Below, piece by piece: positions 37,582 to 47,202 of a DNA stretch of 64,000 bases (its first letter is position 1; each line of letters starts with the position of its first letter). The notes beneath the pieces are model-generated. The model saw only the letters and a list, made by a program, of their open reading frames with translations, had not been told where the DNA came from and did no database searches. Source of the DNA: SIAJ01 sp963773845 (GTDB lineage: Bacteria > Planctomycetota > Planctomycetia > Gemmatales > Gemmataceae); the NCBI GenBank assembly GCA_963773845.1, contig CAVZCU010000010.1, positions 248,001 to 312,000 on the forward strand, in the 5' to 3' direction. Both the position numbers and the translations under genes were made by a program.

Positions 37582-39255
37582 CGTGGGCTTCGCCCACCGC
37601 CCCATGAAGAAAACAGGCATCCGACTTTCCAAAATGATTGTTACCAGCAGTCACTCAGAAAGCGGATGCCATGAAGACAGTATGCTCGTTTTGCGGCCAG
37701 TTTGCCAGCATCATCTCCTGGGTTTTGTCGTGCTTTGACCGGGTTCTTTTCAAAGGGCATTTGCCGATCAGCCGTGTCGATCAATTCGAGTGTTTCATCG
37801 ATTACGTCTTGAAGATTCGCCGTGCCGATTTCTTGAAGGACGTTGGGCCGGTGTGGTCGGATCGTTTGGTCGAACACGCCAAACGCTTCGCCGAGCGGTC
37901 GCGGCGTCCTTACCTGTACTTCACCGGCAAGATCGACAAGGACGCCTGGGCCAAGGAACAGCTCAAGCAGTCGCCAGGAGTCGATGGCCTGGTCGGCATC
38001 GTGTGCGTCATGGAAGCCTGTCGCACCTTCAAGCTTGCTCCCGGCAAGGATCGGCCGGGTTTCGTGTCCCGGTATGTGCCGCAGCGCGTCTTGTACTACT
38101 ACTTCGTCGACAAAGACCTGGGACTCATGCACGTCCGCTTGCAGACCTGGGCACCGTTCACTTGTCAGGTGTATGTCAATGGCCACGACTACGTGGCGCG
38201 GCAACTGAAGGAGAAAGGCATCGCCTTCGAGCAAGTTGATAACGCCTTCGTGGAGTTGGCCGATCCGTCGGCGGCGCAGCGTGCCGCCGACCGCTTCGTC
38301 AAGCTGCCGTGGCCGAAACTCCTGGAACGCTACGCGCGGCAAGTCAATCCGCTGTTGTTGACGGAACTGAAGGGCCTCAGCCATTACTGGGTCATCGATC
38401 AGGCCGAGTACGCGACCGACATTTGCTTCGCGAGCCGGCACGCGCTGGCGGCGTTGTTTGTGCGCTTGCTGGAGTTCGCCTTGCTCACCTTCAGTCCCAA
38501 GAAAATCTACTGCTATCTGGGGCGTAAGTGGCACGAGCGCTTCGATGGCGAAGTGCAAACGCACTACAAGTCGGTGCGTGAGCCCGGCGCGTGCATCAAG
38601 CACTTCATGAAGCGAAACTGGCTGAAGATGTACGACAAGTTGGGTTTGCTCCTACGCGTGGAGACCGTCATCAATCAACCCGGAGAGTTCAAAGTCTTGC
38701 GGGAATGTCGGCATCGGGACGGCACCACGTCAACGGGTTGGTTTGCGATGTGCAAGGGCGTTGGCAATCTGCACCACTATCAAAGACACGCCTTGGCCTG
38801 CAACCAACGATACCTGGAGGCGCTGGCGGCCGTCACGGATCCGACGCCGACGTACGACCAGCTGAAGGAGTTGACCGAGCGCCAGCATGAAAAGGGCCGC
38901 AGCTATGCGGGGTTCAACCCGGCCCGAGCTGAGGAAGCTCGGCTCTTTGCCGCCGTGCTGGCCGGCGACCACATCGCGCAGGGGTTCCGCAACAAAGACA
39001 TCCGCACGGCTCTCGACGCCCAACTCGGCCGGGACGCGAAAGGCCAGCGCCGAAGTGCTGCGATTGGCCGACTCTTGAAACGTCTGCACGTTCGCGGCTT
39101 CGTGGCAAAAGTTCCGCGAACGCGCCGCTGGCGAGTCACGGATCAAGGCCGGAGTGTGCTCAGCGACGCGCTGCGAACATATCGCCGCTACGCGCTAGCG
39201 GCTTGAGTAAAATGTTCTCCGCATCCTGCGTAGAAGGTCAGAGGAAAGACCCTAA
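37577..39255 (+). mobile_element. unclassified CCTAA-flanked element, copy 3
   Basis: Core 37582-39250 with CCTAA on each side (37577-37581, 39251-39255). Same length and near-identical sequence to copies 1 and 2. Inserted inside the palindrome arm; the intact arm and the related copy at 39389-39491 show the empty site contained only one CCTAA or CCTAG. Confidence 0.85.
37671..39206 (+). CDS. mobile-element protein, 511 aa, copy 3
   Basis: Identical to copy 1 except for one visible residue (LAPGKD instead of LAPRKD). Intact. Same putative replication-initiator-like motif and C-terminal winged helix as copies 1 and 2. Confidence 0.8.
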   Translation: MKTVCSFCGQFASIISWVLSCFDRVLFKGHLPISRVDQFECFIDYVLKIRRADFLKDVGPVWSDRLVEHAKRFAERSRRPYLYFTGKIDKDAWAKEQLKQSPGVDGLVGIVCVMEACRTFKLAPGKDRPGFVSRYVPQRVLYYYFVDKDLGLMHVRLQTWAPFTCQVYVNGHDYVARQLKEKGIAFEQVDNAFVELADPSAAQRAADRFVKLPWPKLLERYARQVNPLLLTELKGLSHYWVIDQAEYATDICFASRHALAALFVRLLEFALLTFSPKKIYCYLGRKWHERFDGEVQTHYKSVREPGACIKHFMKRNWLKMYDKLGLLLRVETVINQPGEFKVLRECRHRDGTTSTGWFAMCKGVGNLHHYQRHALACNQRYLEALAAVTDPTPTYDQLKELTERQHEKGRSYAGFNPARAEEARLFAAVLAGDHIAQGFRNKDIRTALDAQLGRDAKGQRRSAAIGRLLKRLHVRGFVAKVPRTRRWRVTDQGRSVLSDALRTYRRYALAA

Positions 39256-39294
39256 TCTTCATCCTAATCCTGATCTGCTTCTCGTTTACCAGTC

Positions 39295-39358
39295 GTAGCG
39301 GAAGTCGTCAAACTTTCTGACCGGCCAGCGCTTACGGAAGTCTGGCGACTTCCGCTAC
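39295..39358. repeat. dispersed palindromic repeat, third copy
   Basis: GTAGCGGAAGTCGTC on the left and GGAAGTCTGGCGACTTCC on the right, the same unit as 1706-1770 but with diverged left arm. Confidence 0.7.
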
Positions 39359-39388
39359 CCGACTATTAGGCGTGGACAGAGCACTGGG

Positions 39389-39491
39389 ATTAGGACCTGA
39401 TCGCGGGGTATCGACCAATCTTACTCTTAATCTGAATCTTGCTCTTAATCCTCTTCCTAACCCTAGTCTTCATCCTAATCCTAATCTGCTT
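39389..39491. repeat. second copy of the CCTAATC palindrome arm
   Basis: CTTACTCTTAATCTGAATC, TTGCTCTTAATCCTCTTCC and CTTCATCCTAATCC follow the same order as the arm around element copy 3, with CCCTAG where the element is inserted in the other copy. Confidence 0.75.
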
Positions 39492-39496
39492 CTCGT

Positions 39497-40801
39497 TTAT
39501 GCCGGCAATTGATAGGGCTCTCGCTGCGCTCGGCTCAGCATGTTATTTGCTTCGGTATCTTCCAGCACTTCTTCGCGAGCGGCGTCCCAGCGAAGCTTTC
39601 TTCCCAATCGCATTGCGATGTTCGTCAGGTGACAGGCTGCCGCCGAGCGGTGCTGGCTGCTCACGTCGGCAATCGGCGTCGCCCCGCGATCGATGCAGTC
39701 GAAGAATTGCAACAGATGATGCGAAAGGATGTTCTTCTTGTGCCCATTGGTTTCATGCAAGCGAATCGCATCCGCATCGAATGGCCGTTTGCGCAGCTCA
39801 TCCACCGGCGATCCCTGGAGCTTGCCACGGCTGACGAATAGGCTGCCGGCCTCTCCCTCGAAGGTGATGCCGTTCTTCTCTTCGTCGTCGCTCGTTTCAA
39901 TGTGGACGTGTACCCCATTGGGGTACTGCAAATCCGCACGAAAGACGAGTGGCGTATTGAAGCCGCCGGGGATGTTGGGGAACTGGGCCGTGCCTTCGAT
40001 GGTCTCCGGCCCCGAATCGTCCATGCCCATCGCCCAGTGCGCAATGTCGAGATGATGGACGCCCCAATCGGTCATGGTGCCGCCCGCGTACTCAAACCAA
40101 CGGCGGAACAGCCCATGCGTTCGCTCCGGGCAGTAAGCGACCATCGGCGCCTGGCCCAACCATTGGTCCCAATCTAACTCGGGCGGCGGCGGCATGGTCG
40201 GGAACGGTCCCGGTGAGATGCCCGCCCAGCGCTGCGGCAATCCAATCGTCACCTTGTGCAAAGTGCCCAGACGATTGTTCCGCACCAGTTCCGCGGCCGT
40301 GCGGAATTTGTAGTCGCTGCGTTGAATCGTGCCTGCCTGGAAAACACTCTTGGTCTCGTTCACCGTGCGGATGAGGAATTGTCCCTCGGCAACGGTCAAG
40401 CCGATTGGTTTCTCGCAATAGACCGCTTTGCCCGCCTTCAATGCGTGATAGGCAATTAGCGTGTGCCAGTGGTCGGGGGTGGCAATCACGACGCCCTGGA
40501 TGTCGTCGCGTTCGATCACCTGCTGGTAATGGTCGTAAGTCTCCGCGTGCGGCCAGTGCATGTCGCGAACATCATGAGCGTGCTTGCTGTCCACGTCGCA
40601 AACGGCGACGACATCGGGGTACAATCCCGGGAGCCAGTACAGCTGAGAAATCGACGCTGACAGAGCCCGCCCACGGATCCCCGCGCCGATCAGCGCCAAT
40701 TTCAACGGCCGCCGAGAGATGCCATAGCCGGTCCCGGCCAGCGCCAGCGTGCCGGCGCCGAGAAACAGGAATTTCCGTCGAGAGATTGGCAATCGCATCA
40801 T
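39497..40801 (-). CDS. Tat-exported Gfo/Idh/MocA-family oxidoreductase
   Basis: 434 aa from ATG 40801. The twin-arginine signal ISRRKFLFLGAGTLAL is followed by the Rossmann motif LALIGAGIRGRAL, then VVAVCDVD, VVIATPDHWH and the family EKP motif (VYCEKPIGLT). The C-terminal domain has WFEYAGGTMTDWGVHHLDIA. NAD(P)-dependent sugar or related oxidoreductase; exported members are abundant in planctomycetes and substrates are unknown. Divergent from the ThuA gene. Confidence 0.9.
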   Translation of the reverse strand: MMRLPISRRKFLFLGAGTLALAGTGYGISRRPLKLALIGAGIRGRALSASISQLYWLPGLYPDVVAVCDVDSKHAHDVRDMHWPHAETYDHYQQVIERDDIQGVVIATPDHWHTLIAYHALKAGKAVYCEKPIGLTVAEGQFLIRTVNETKSVFQAGTIQRSDYKFRTAAELVRNNRLGTLHKVTIGLPQRWAGISPGPFPTMPPPPELDWDQWLGQAPMVAYCPERTHGLFRRWFEYAGGTMTDWGVHHLDIAHWAMGMDDSGPETIEGTAQFPNIPGGFNTPLVFRADLQYPNGVHVHIETSDDEEKNGITFEGEAGSLFVSRGKLQGSPVDELRKRPFDADAIRLHETNGHKKNILSHHLLQFFDCIDRGATPIADVSSQHRSAAACHLTNIAMRLGRKLRWDAAREEVLEDTEANNMLSRAQREPYQLPA

Positions 40802-40932
40802 GAGGGTTCCGCAAACGGGCGCGAATTGGCGTCGCTCGACGTGCCTTGTCGATCGATCACTATTCTATCGTCGTAATTGGGCCGCGGCCAACACAGACCG
40901 CCGCCGGCCCGTGGCCGATACGGACGGATGAC

Positions 40933-42003
40933 ATGGAAGAATCGCTACAGATCACGCGACTTGCGCAAATCAACAGACGCGGGCTATTGGCCGTTTTATT
41001 GTTTTATCTCTTCGTCTTGTCGCCCATTTGTGCAGCCGACACGCCGCCGAAGATTCGCGTCATGATTATCGACGGGCAGAACAACCACGATTGGCGCACG
41101 ACCACGGCCTACCTCCGATCCATGTACGAGGACAGCGGTCGCTTCGTAGTTGATGTGGCAACCACTCCGCCTTCGCCGCACACACCCGACGGCAAACGCT
41201 ATTTCCAGAATCCGGAACAGTACGACCTCGACATGGCCGCCTTTCGTCCCCACTTCGAACAAGTCGATGTCGTCGTGCTCAACTACAACGGCCTGCCCTG
41301 GCCCGATCTGGTATTCGACGAACTCGAAAAGTCGATCGAAGAAGGCAAGGGACTGGTCGTCATCCATGCCGCGGACAATGCGTTCCCGAGCCGGGAGAAT
41401 TACAACCGCATGATCGGTCTCGGCTGGCGATTGAAGACCATCGGCGCGCGCATTGGAGTGGACGAGAGCGGCCAGCAATTCCGCGTCGAATCGGGCGACG
41501 GCCCCGACAGCGGGCACGGCAAACGGCACAAGTTCGCGATCACTGTTCGCAATCCAGATCATCCGATCACGAAGGGAATGCCGCCGGTCTGGATGCACGC
41601 CCGCGACGAACTCTATCACGGTCTACGCGGCCCGGCGAAGGATCTGACATTGCTCGCCACCGCTTATTCCGACCCCGCTGAAGAAGGCACCGGCGTCCAC
41701 GAGCCGATGGCGTGGACCGTGAAATACGGTAAGGGGCGAGTCTTCCACACACCGCTCGGCCACGACGTTGCCGCGATGAAGTGTGTCGGCTTCGAAACGC
41801 TCGTCCTCCGCGGAACGGAATGGGCGGCTACCAACGAGGTGACGATTCCGATTCCGGAAGATTTTCCGACGGCCGATTCGGTCCGCACGCGCGGCGGCTG
41901 GTCCGCGGATGGGCTGTTCCGGAACTGGGTCGTGTGGGTGGCGGTTGGCGCGATCGTCGTCTTGGCGATTGCCCTCCTGCGACGACGGCGGCGTGCAACC
42001 TGA
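40933..42003 (+). CDS. ThuA-like domain protein with C-terminal membrane anchor
   Basis: 356 aa from ATG 40933. Signal or anchor helix LLAVLLFYLFVLSPICAA, then the ThuA fold (KIRVMIIDGQNNHDWRTTT, VDVVVLNYNGLPWPD, GKGLVVIHAADNAF, MAWTVKYGKGRVFHTPLGHD) related to class I glutamine amidotransferases but without their Cys. The C-terminus is a transmembrane helix plus Arg tail (WVVWVAVGAIVVLAIALLRR), an anchoring or sorting-like end. Often found with Gfo/Idh/MocA proteins, as here; both may act in carbohydrate metabolism. Confidence 0.85.
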   Translation: MEESLQITRLAQINRRGLLAVLLFYLFVLSPICAADTPPKIRVMIIDGQNNHDWRTTTAYLRSMYEDSGRFVVDVATTPPSPHTPDGKRYFQNPEQYDLDMAAFRPHFEQVDVVVLNYNGLPWPDLVFDELEKSIEEGKGLVVIHAADNAFPSRENYNRMIGLGWRLKTIGARIGVDESGQQFRVESGDGPDSGHGKRHKFAITVRNPDHPITKGMPPVWMHARDELYHGLRGPAKDLTLLATAYSDPAEEGTGVHEPMAWTVKYGKGRVFHTPLGHDVAAMKCVGFETLVLRGTEWAATNEVTIPIPEDFPTADSVRTRGGWSADGLFRNWVVWVAVGAIVVLAIALLRRRRRAT

Positions 42004-42347
42004 ACAGCAAATCTGGAAGTTGCACGCCAACAGAAATCCGGAAATGCCGGCGGAGCCCGAAGCGCAACGCGAACCCCTGCGCCGCGGGTCGGCCCGGTCT
42101 TCCCGTGAACGGGAGATACGGTTTTGACTCGCTGTTACGATTGATAGTGGCGGATGGAGTTGTGGCCGTTTCGTCCTTGGTGCTTCGTGCCCGAACGCGA
42201 GCCTGGCCCGAGAGTTGGTGGCCGGTTCATTGGTGACTGGCGTCGATGTCCGCATCGACGCGTTGATCCCGTTGGGGAGATTGCTGTTTTCCCCGTTCCC
42301 CTCTCACTTTGTCCGCCATCTCGCCCATCCCTTTTCTCGCCGGCGAA
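42004..42347 (+). other. IS110 upstream region, candidate bridge RNA
   Basis: 344 bases between the ThuA gene and the IS110 transposase. Contains a perfect 9-bp stem GCGTCGATG / CATCGACGC (42240-42248, 42253-42261) with loop TCCG. IS110-group elements encode their bridge RNA in this upstream position (established for IS621-like members). The RNA and the left end are not proven here; element ends could not be located. Confidence 0.35.
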
Positions 42348-43745
42348 ATGGAGGACATCTTGAGTCGTCGCAAACTGAAAGCCCGCAAGAAAGCCAGTCC
42401 GGTTCGCGAATTCCGCGTGACGCCGCCGCCGATGGTCGTGCAGAATCCGCACGCCGCCGGCATCGACGTGCACTCGGACAATCATGTCGTCTGCGTCGGC
42501 TTGGACATGGTCGACACATTTGGCGCTTACACGGCCGACCTGCACCAGATCGTCGCCCACTTGCGTCGGCAGGGCATCACGACCGTGGCGATGGAATCGA
42601 CCGGCGTCTACTGGATTCCGTTGTTCGAGTTGCTGGAAGCGGAAGGGTTCGAGGCTTTCCTGGTCGAACCCGGCCAACTGCGCACCTGCGGCGCCCGGCC
42701 CAAAACCGACGTTCTCGATTGCCAATGGATTCAGCGGCTGCACGCGTACGGGTTGCTGCGGGGTTCGTTCCGTCCTCCCGAGTCGGTGCAGGCGTTGCGC
42801 GCCTACCACCGTCAGCGGCAGATGCTGATCCGATACGCGGCCGGCCACGTGCAGCACACGCAAAAAGCGCTCACGCAGATGAATGTCAAACTCACCGAAG
42901 TCTTGTCCGACATCACCGGCCGGTCGGGTCTGGCGATTATCGACGCGATTCTCGGCGGCGAGCGGTGTCCGGACCTCCTGGCCGGCCTCGCCTCACCGAA
43001 GTGCGCCAAGACGAAAGCCGAATTCGCTCGGGCCCTCGAGGGGCTCTGGCAGCCGGAACACCTCTTCGAACTGGAACAAGCGCGAGCATTATTTCGCTAC
43101 TACCAAGGCAAAATCGACGAGTGCGATCAGCGGATTGCACTCGAGTTGGCAAACTTGCCCAATCGGTCAGGCAACCGGGAAGTGCCGCCCAAGACCCGCC
43201 AGCGCGGTCGCAAGAAGAATGACTTGCGTTTTGAGGCGACCGGCCCATTGTTCCAGGCCTTGGGGGTCGACCTGACGGCCATCGAGGGGATTGAAGTGGG
43301 CACGGCCTTGGTGATTCTGGCGGAAATCGGCGTCGACGTCTCGCGCTTCCCGAGCGAGCGGCACTTTGCCAGTTGGCTGGGGTTGTGCCCGAAGACCTCG
43401 ACGAGCAACCAAACCGAGAAGAAGACATCGCCACGCAAGGGCTCGGGCCGGGTCAAGCGTGCCTTGCGAATGTGCGCGGAGTCCGTGGGTCGAACCATGA
43501 CCCCGTTGGGAATGTTCTATCGGCGCATGCGCTCGCGGATTGGCGGTCGCGGCGCGTGCACGGCGACGGCGCACAAGCTCGCTCGTCTGGTCTATCGCAT
43601 GCTCAAGTACGGCACGGAATACGTCGTCAAAGGCATGGCCGAGTACGCGGCCAAGATGCGAGCACAAGCCGAGCGGACGCTGCGCAAGAAAGCCGCCGCT
43701 CTCGGCTTCGAGTTGACGCCCAAGGCCGCTCCGGCACCGGAATAG
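42348..43745 (+). CDS. IS110-family transposase
   Basis: 465 aa from ATG 42348. N-terminal DEDD (RuvC-like) motifs: AAGIDVHSDNHVVC, VAMESTGVYW, KTDVLDCQWI. The C-terminal Tnp domain has IEGIEVGTALVILAEIGVD and FPSERHFASWLGLCP with the Ser expected of this family, then GSGRVKRALRMCA. Longer than usual because of a charged insert around PPKTRQRGRKKN. Single intact copy in this window. Flanking hairpins follow the stop (43771-43808). Confidence 0.92.
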   Translation: MEDILSRRKLKARKKASPVREFRVTPPPMVVQNPHAAGIDVHSDNHVVCVGLDMVDTFGAYTADLHQIVAHLRRQGITTVAMESTGVYWIPLFELLEAEGFEAFLVEPGQLRTCGARPKTDVLDCQWIQRLHAYGLLRGSFRPPESVQALRAYHRQRQMLIRYAAGHVQHTQKALTQMNVKLTEVLSDITGRSGLAIIDAILGGERCPDLLAGLASPKCAKTKAEFARALEGLWQPEHLFELEQARALFRYYQGKIDECDQRIALELANLPNRSGNREVPPKTRQRGRKKNDLRFEATGPLFQALGVDLTAIEGIEVGTALVILAEIGVDVSRFPSERHFASWLGLCPKTSTSNQTEKKTSPRKGSGRVKRALRMCAESVGRTMTPLGMFYRRMRSRIGGRGACTATAHKLARLVYRMLKYGTEYVVKGMAEYAAKMRAQAERTLRKKAAALGFELTPKAAPAPE

Positions 43746-43770
43746 TCGGCTGAAAAGCAAGAAAATCGCT

Positions 43771-43808
43771 CCCCCATTCGCGTGGGGGAAAGGGGGTTCT
43801 TCGCCCCC
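43771..43808. terminator. G/C hairpins between IS110 and thiolase
   Basis: CCCCCATTCGCGTGGGGG (43771-43788) then AGGGGGTTCTTCGCCCCC (43790-43807). Adjacent hairpins between convergent genes; possibly the IS right end or terminators. The region to 43985 has no gene. Confidence 0.4.
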
Positions 43809-43985
43809 ATTGGCAAACGAATCAAGAATCGTATATATGTTCCTCGCCCGCCGCAAGGCAGTTCATGGGGAGGGCGAGGCGGGCCAGGCTTTGCCAGCCG
43901 ATTTGGTCCGAGAACATTACGACTCTGGCGGTTCGGCGTCGCCCTCGCGTTGCGCTTCGGGCTCCGCCAAACCGACTCATGACGA

Positions 43986-45161
43986 TCACATCCTCTCAAT
44001 CACCATCGCGACGGCGTTCCCGCCGCCCAGGCACAGCGACGCGACGCCGTAGCGCTTTCCGTATTTCGCGAGGGCATGCACGAGCGTCGTCAATACCCGT
44101 GCTCCGCTCGCACCAATTGGATGGCCCAGCGCGATCGCTCCACCGTGGACGTTCACTTTCGATTCGTCCAGTCCCAGCTCCTTGCCGCAGGCGAGCATTT
44201 GAGCGGCGAACGCTTCATTCAATTCGAATAGATCGATATCGCCCAGTTTCAGCCGGGCTTTTTCGAGCGCCATGCGCACGGCCGGCACCGGCGCCATGAA
44301 GATGTCCTTCGGGGCGACGCCGCTGGTCGCATAGGACAGCACTCGGGCGAGCGGCTTCGCCCCCATGCGGGATGTGGCCTTGTCGGACGCGAGCACCACG
44401 GCGGCGGCCCCGTCGCTGAGTTGGGAGGCATTGCCGGCGGTCACCGATCCATCGCTTCGGAATGCGGGTCGGAGTTTCGCCAGCCCCTCCAGCGTGCTAT
44501 CGGGGCGGATACCTTCGTCTTTCGACACCGTTCGCGCTTTCGCGCCACCGCCAACGGTTACCGGCACGATTTCGGCGGCAAACGCGCCACTCTCCCGAGC
44601 GGCCGCCGCTCGCTTATGGCTTTGAACCGAGAAGCGGTCCTGGTCGGTGCGAGGCACGCAGCATTTCGTCGCGATGTATTCCGCCGATTCGCCCATCGCC
44701 CAGTTTTCGAAGGGGCACCACAGTCCATCGCGAATCAGCGCATCCACCAGTTTGCCGTCGCCGTATTTGAGGCCAGTGCGAATCCCCTCGACCAGGTGCG
44801 GCGCCCGGCTCATGCTTTCCATGCCGCCGGCGACGATGATTTCGGCATCGCCTGCCTTGATCGCCTGCGCCCCGAGCATGGCCGCCTTCAATCCGGAGCC
44901 GCAAACCTTGTTGACGGTGTAGGCAGCGATCGTGTCTGGCAACCCGGCAAACAGAGCCGCCTGCCGGGCCGGATTCTGGCCCACGCCTGCCTGCACGACA
45001 TTGCCGAAGATCACCTCATCGACCTGATCGGGGGCAACATCGGCGCGCTTCAGCGATTCGGCGAGCGCAACCGCTCCGAGACGCGGTGCGGGCAACTCGG
45101 ACAATTCGCCCAAAAACTTGCCGATTGGCGTGCGGACGGCGGAGAGGAGAAACACGTCCAT
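43986..45161 (-). CDS. thiolase / acetyl-CoA C-acetyltransferase
   Basis: 391 aa from ATG 45161 (MDVFLLSAVRTPIGKFLGEL). Nucleophile Cys in NKVCGSGLKAAMLGAQ near residue 88, His in GGAIALGHPIGASGARVL, second Cys in ASLCLGGGNAVAM. Condenses or cleaves acetoacetyl-CoA type substrates in the cytoplasm. Divergent from the ABC transporter genes. Confidence 0.93.
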   Translation of the reverse strand: MDVFLLSAVRTPIGKFLGELSELPAPRLGAVALAESLKRADVAPDQVDEVIFGNVVQAGVGQNPARQAALFAGLPDTIAAYTVNKVCGSGLKAAMLGAQAIKAGDAEIIVAGGMESMSRAPHLVEGIRTGLKYGDGKLVDALIRDGLWCPFENWAMGESAEYIATKCCVPRTDQDRFSVQSHKRAAAARESGAFAAEIVPVTVGGGAKARTVSKDEGIRPDSTLEGLAKLRPAFRSDGSVTAGNASQLSDGAAAVVLASDKATSRMGAKPLARVLSYATSGVAPKDIFMAPVPAVRMALEKARLKLGDIDLFELNEAFAAQMLACGKELGLDESKVNVHGGAIALGHPIGASGARVLTTLVHALAKYGKRYGVASLCLGGGNAVAMVIERM

Positions 45162-45243
45162 GACGAGCCCCGTTGATAAATAGGTGCGAAGCACGACCTT
45201 CATTCCTATTCTACCCCGGCCGCGTCTCGGGCGCAACATCGCA

Positions 45244-46113
45244 ATGGCGGACCTTCTCGTCACCGACCGATTGACCAAGGACTATGGGTCCTTTCGGGCC
45301 CTCGATGCGCTGTCACTCGAGGTGCGTCCGGGCGAAATCGTCGGCCTTCTTGGGCCGAACGGTTCGGGGAAATCCACGGCGCTCCGGCTAATTCTCGGCT
45401 TCCTCAAGCCGACGGCCGGGCGGTGTACGGTTGCCGGCTTCGATGCGTGGAAACAGAGTCTGGAGGTTCGCCGGCGCGTCAGTTATTTGCCCAGCGAATT
45501 GCGGCTCTACGAGAATATGACCGGCCGGCGACTGATTCGCTTTCTCGCCGACCTCCGCCGCGAACGGCACGACGCGGAGGCCGATCGAATGGCCAAACAG
45601 CTCGACGTGCCCCTTGACAAGTCGCTCACCCAACTATCGAGCGGGATGAAGCGAAAAGTGGCGCTCATCGCCACGCTGTTGCCGAACGTCCCTTTGATCG
45701 TCCTGGACGAGCCGACAAGTGCTCTCGACCCAACGATGCGTGGCCAGCTCCTCGATCAACTCACGCTTGCAAAGCAACGCGGGCAATCGGTCCTGTTTTC
45801 CTCGCATGTGCTCACCGAAGTGCAACAGGTGTGCGATCGGGTGGCCATTCTTCGTCTTGGCAAGCTCGTTCACATGCAAGAAATGGCCGACCTGCGCGAA
45901 GGGCGATTCGTGCGTGCTCAATTCCCGACGCCGCCGGCGACCGATCCCAATGGCGATCCCCTTCACGCCGCGAATGGGACGGTGGAACTGGAATACCGGG
46001 GATCGTTGCCGGCGCTGCTCGGCTGGCTGAATGCACATTCACCGACCGACGTCCGCATCGAGCCGCTGGGCCTCGGTCCCTTGTACGCACGGATTCACGG
46101 GGGCGGACAATGA
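45244..46113 (+). CDS. ABC transporter ATP-binding protein
   Basis: 289 aa from ATG 45244. Walker A GLLGPNGSGKSTALRL, signature LSSGMKRKVALI, Walker B PLIVLDEPTSALDP, H-loop SSHVLTEV. The C-terminal extension is typical of exporter-type (CcmA/NatA-like) ATPases. Its stop overlaps the permease start (ATGA), so the two are coupled. Confidence 0.93.
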   Translation: MADLLVTDRLTKDYGSFRALDALSLEVRPGEIVGLLGPNGSGKSTALRLILGFLKPTAGRCTVAGFDAWKQSLEVRRRVSYLPSELRLYENMTGRRLIRFLADLRRERHDAEADRMAKQLDVPLDKSLTQLSSGMKRKVALIATLLPNVPLIVLDEPTSALDPTMRGQLLDQLTLAKQRGQSVLFSSHVLTEVQQVCDRVAILRLGKLVHMQEMADLREGRFVRAQFPTPPATDPNGDPLHAANGTVELEYRGSLPALLGWLNAHSPTDVRIEPLGLGPLYARIHGGGQ

Positions 46114-47079
46114 CCTGGATCCTCTATCGCAAGCTTCTGCGCGACATTCGCGTGGCCCTGATTGTCGTTTGCCTCTTGCTCGCGGGGTTCGCCGGCCTGT
46201 GGGTGCGCGTGACCGTGCAAGTGACCACGCAGATTTCGCCGTTGTTGACGCTCGTCGGGCAGATGACGCACTTCGGCCCGTTCTTCTTCCATAACCTGTT
46301 TTTCCGCGGCCCTGGCAAGTTGATTCAAACCTTCTTCGGTGGCGAGGATCTCAAGTTCCTCGATCCGCAAGAGACGCTGGCCATCGGCCCGATGCACCCG
46401 CTGGTGCAGGCGATCATTTGCATCTGGGCAGTCGGCCGGGCGGCCGGCGCGATCGCCGGCGAAATCGATCGCGGCACGATGGAACTGCTTGCTGGCCCAA
46501 CCGATCGCCCGTGCCAAGATCATCCTGACCCATCTCTTGATCGATCTCACCGTGCTTCCACTCTTGTGCATTGCCTTCCTGATCGGCATGCATATCGGCA
46601 CGCGCTGGTCGGCGACGTTTACGGTCGATCCGGGGGTCTACCAGGCAGTAAACATGAAGCCGCCCAATCCGCTGCCCAGCTATACGGTGGACGCCTGGAA
46701 AGTGCATCCGGGGATGTTGAACACGTTCGCGCTCGCGTTCGCCATCTCCGGCTACACGATGTGGATCTCATCGGCGGGCCGGTCACGCAATCGTGCCCTC
46801 GGCATCGCCATCCTGCTAACGCTCGTGCAATTCCTAGTGAACGTGATCGGCCAACTCTGGGACGGCGTGGCGTTCTTGCGGCCGTTTTCGGTCTTTTATT
46901 ACTACCAGCCGCAAGCGATTAACTTGCGTGATGTCTGGTCGGTCGATCCGGGCCTGGCGTGGACGGGACGGCCAATGATTTCCGTAAACGTCCTATTGGT
47001 TCTTGGCCTGGTAGGGTCGGTCGGTTACCTTATGGCCTTGCGAACATTCGTCAGACGAGACGTTCCGGCGCCGCTCTGA
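46110..47079 (+). CDS. ABC-2-type permease (one frameshift)
   Basis: Starts MTWILYRKLLRDIRVALIVV at ATG 46110, overlapping the ATPase stop. Frame 1 runs to about GEIDRGTMELL; the rest (LLAQPIARAKIILTHLLIDL ... DVPAPL) is in another frame, joining at 46485-46495 by one surplus base (or two missing). About six hydrophobic segments across both parts (LIVVCLLLAGFAGLWV, LPLLCIAFLIGMHIG, LGIAILLTLVQFLVNVIG, VNVLLVLGLVGSVGYLM). Total about 322 aa. The indel is probably a consensus error. Confidence 0.8.
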
Positions 47080-47202
47080 CATCTTTCTGAAAGAACACCG
47101 GACCAAATGGCATTTAAGAGTGCAATTCAGAATTGGCGCCGGCGGGAAGCGTCCGGGAAGGCGACGATTGCCCCGTGGTTTACCGACCCTCCGGCAATTT
47201 CG

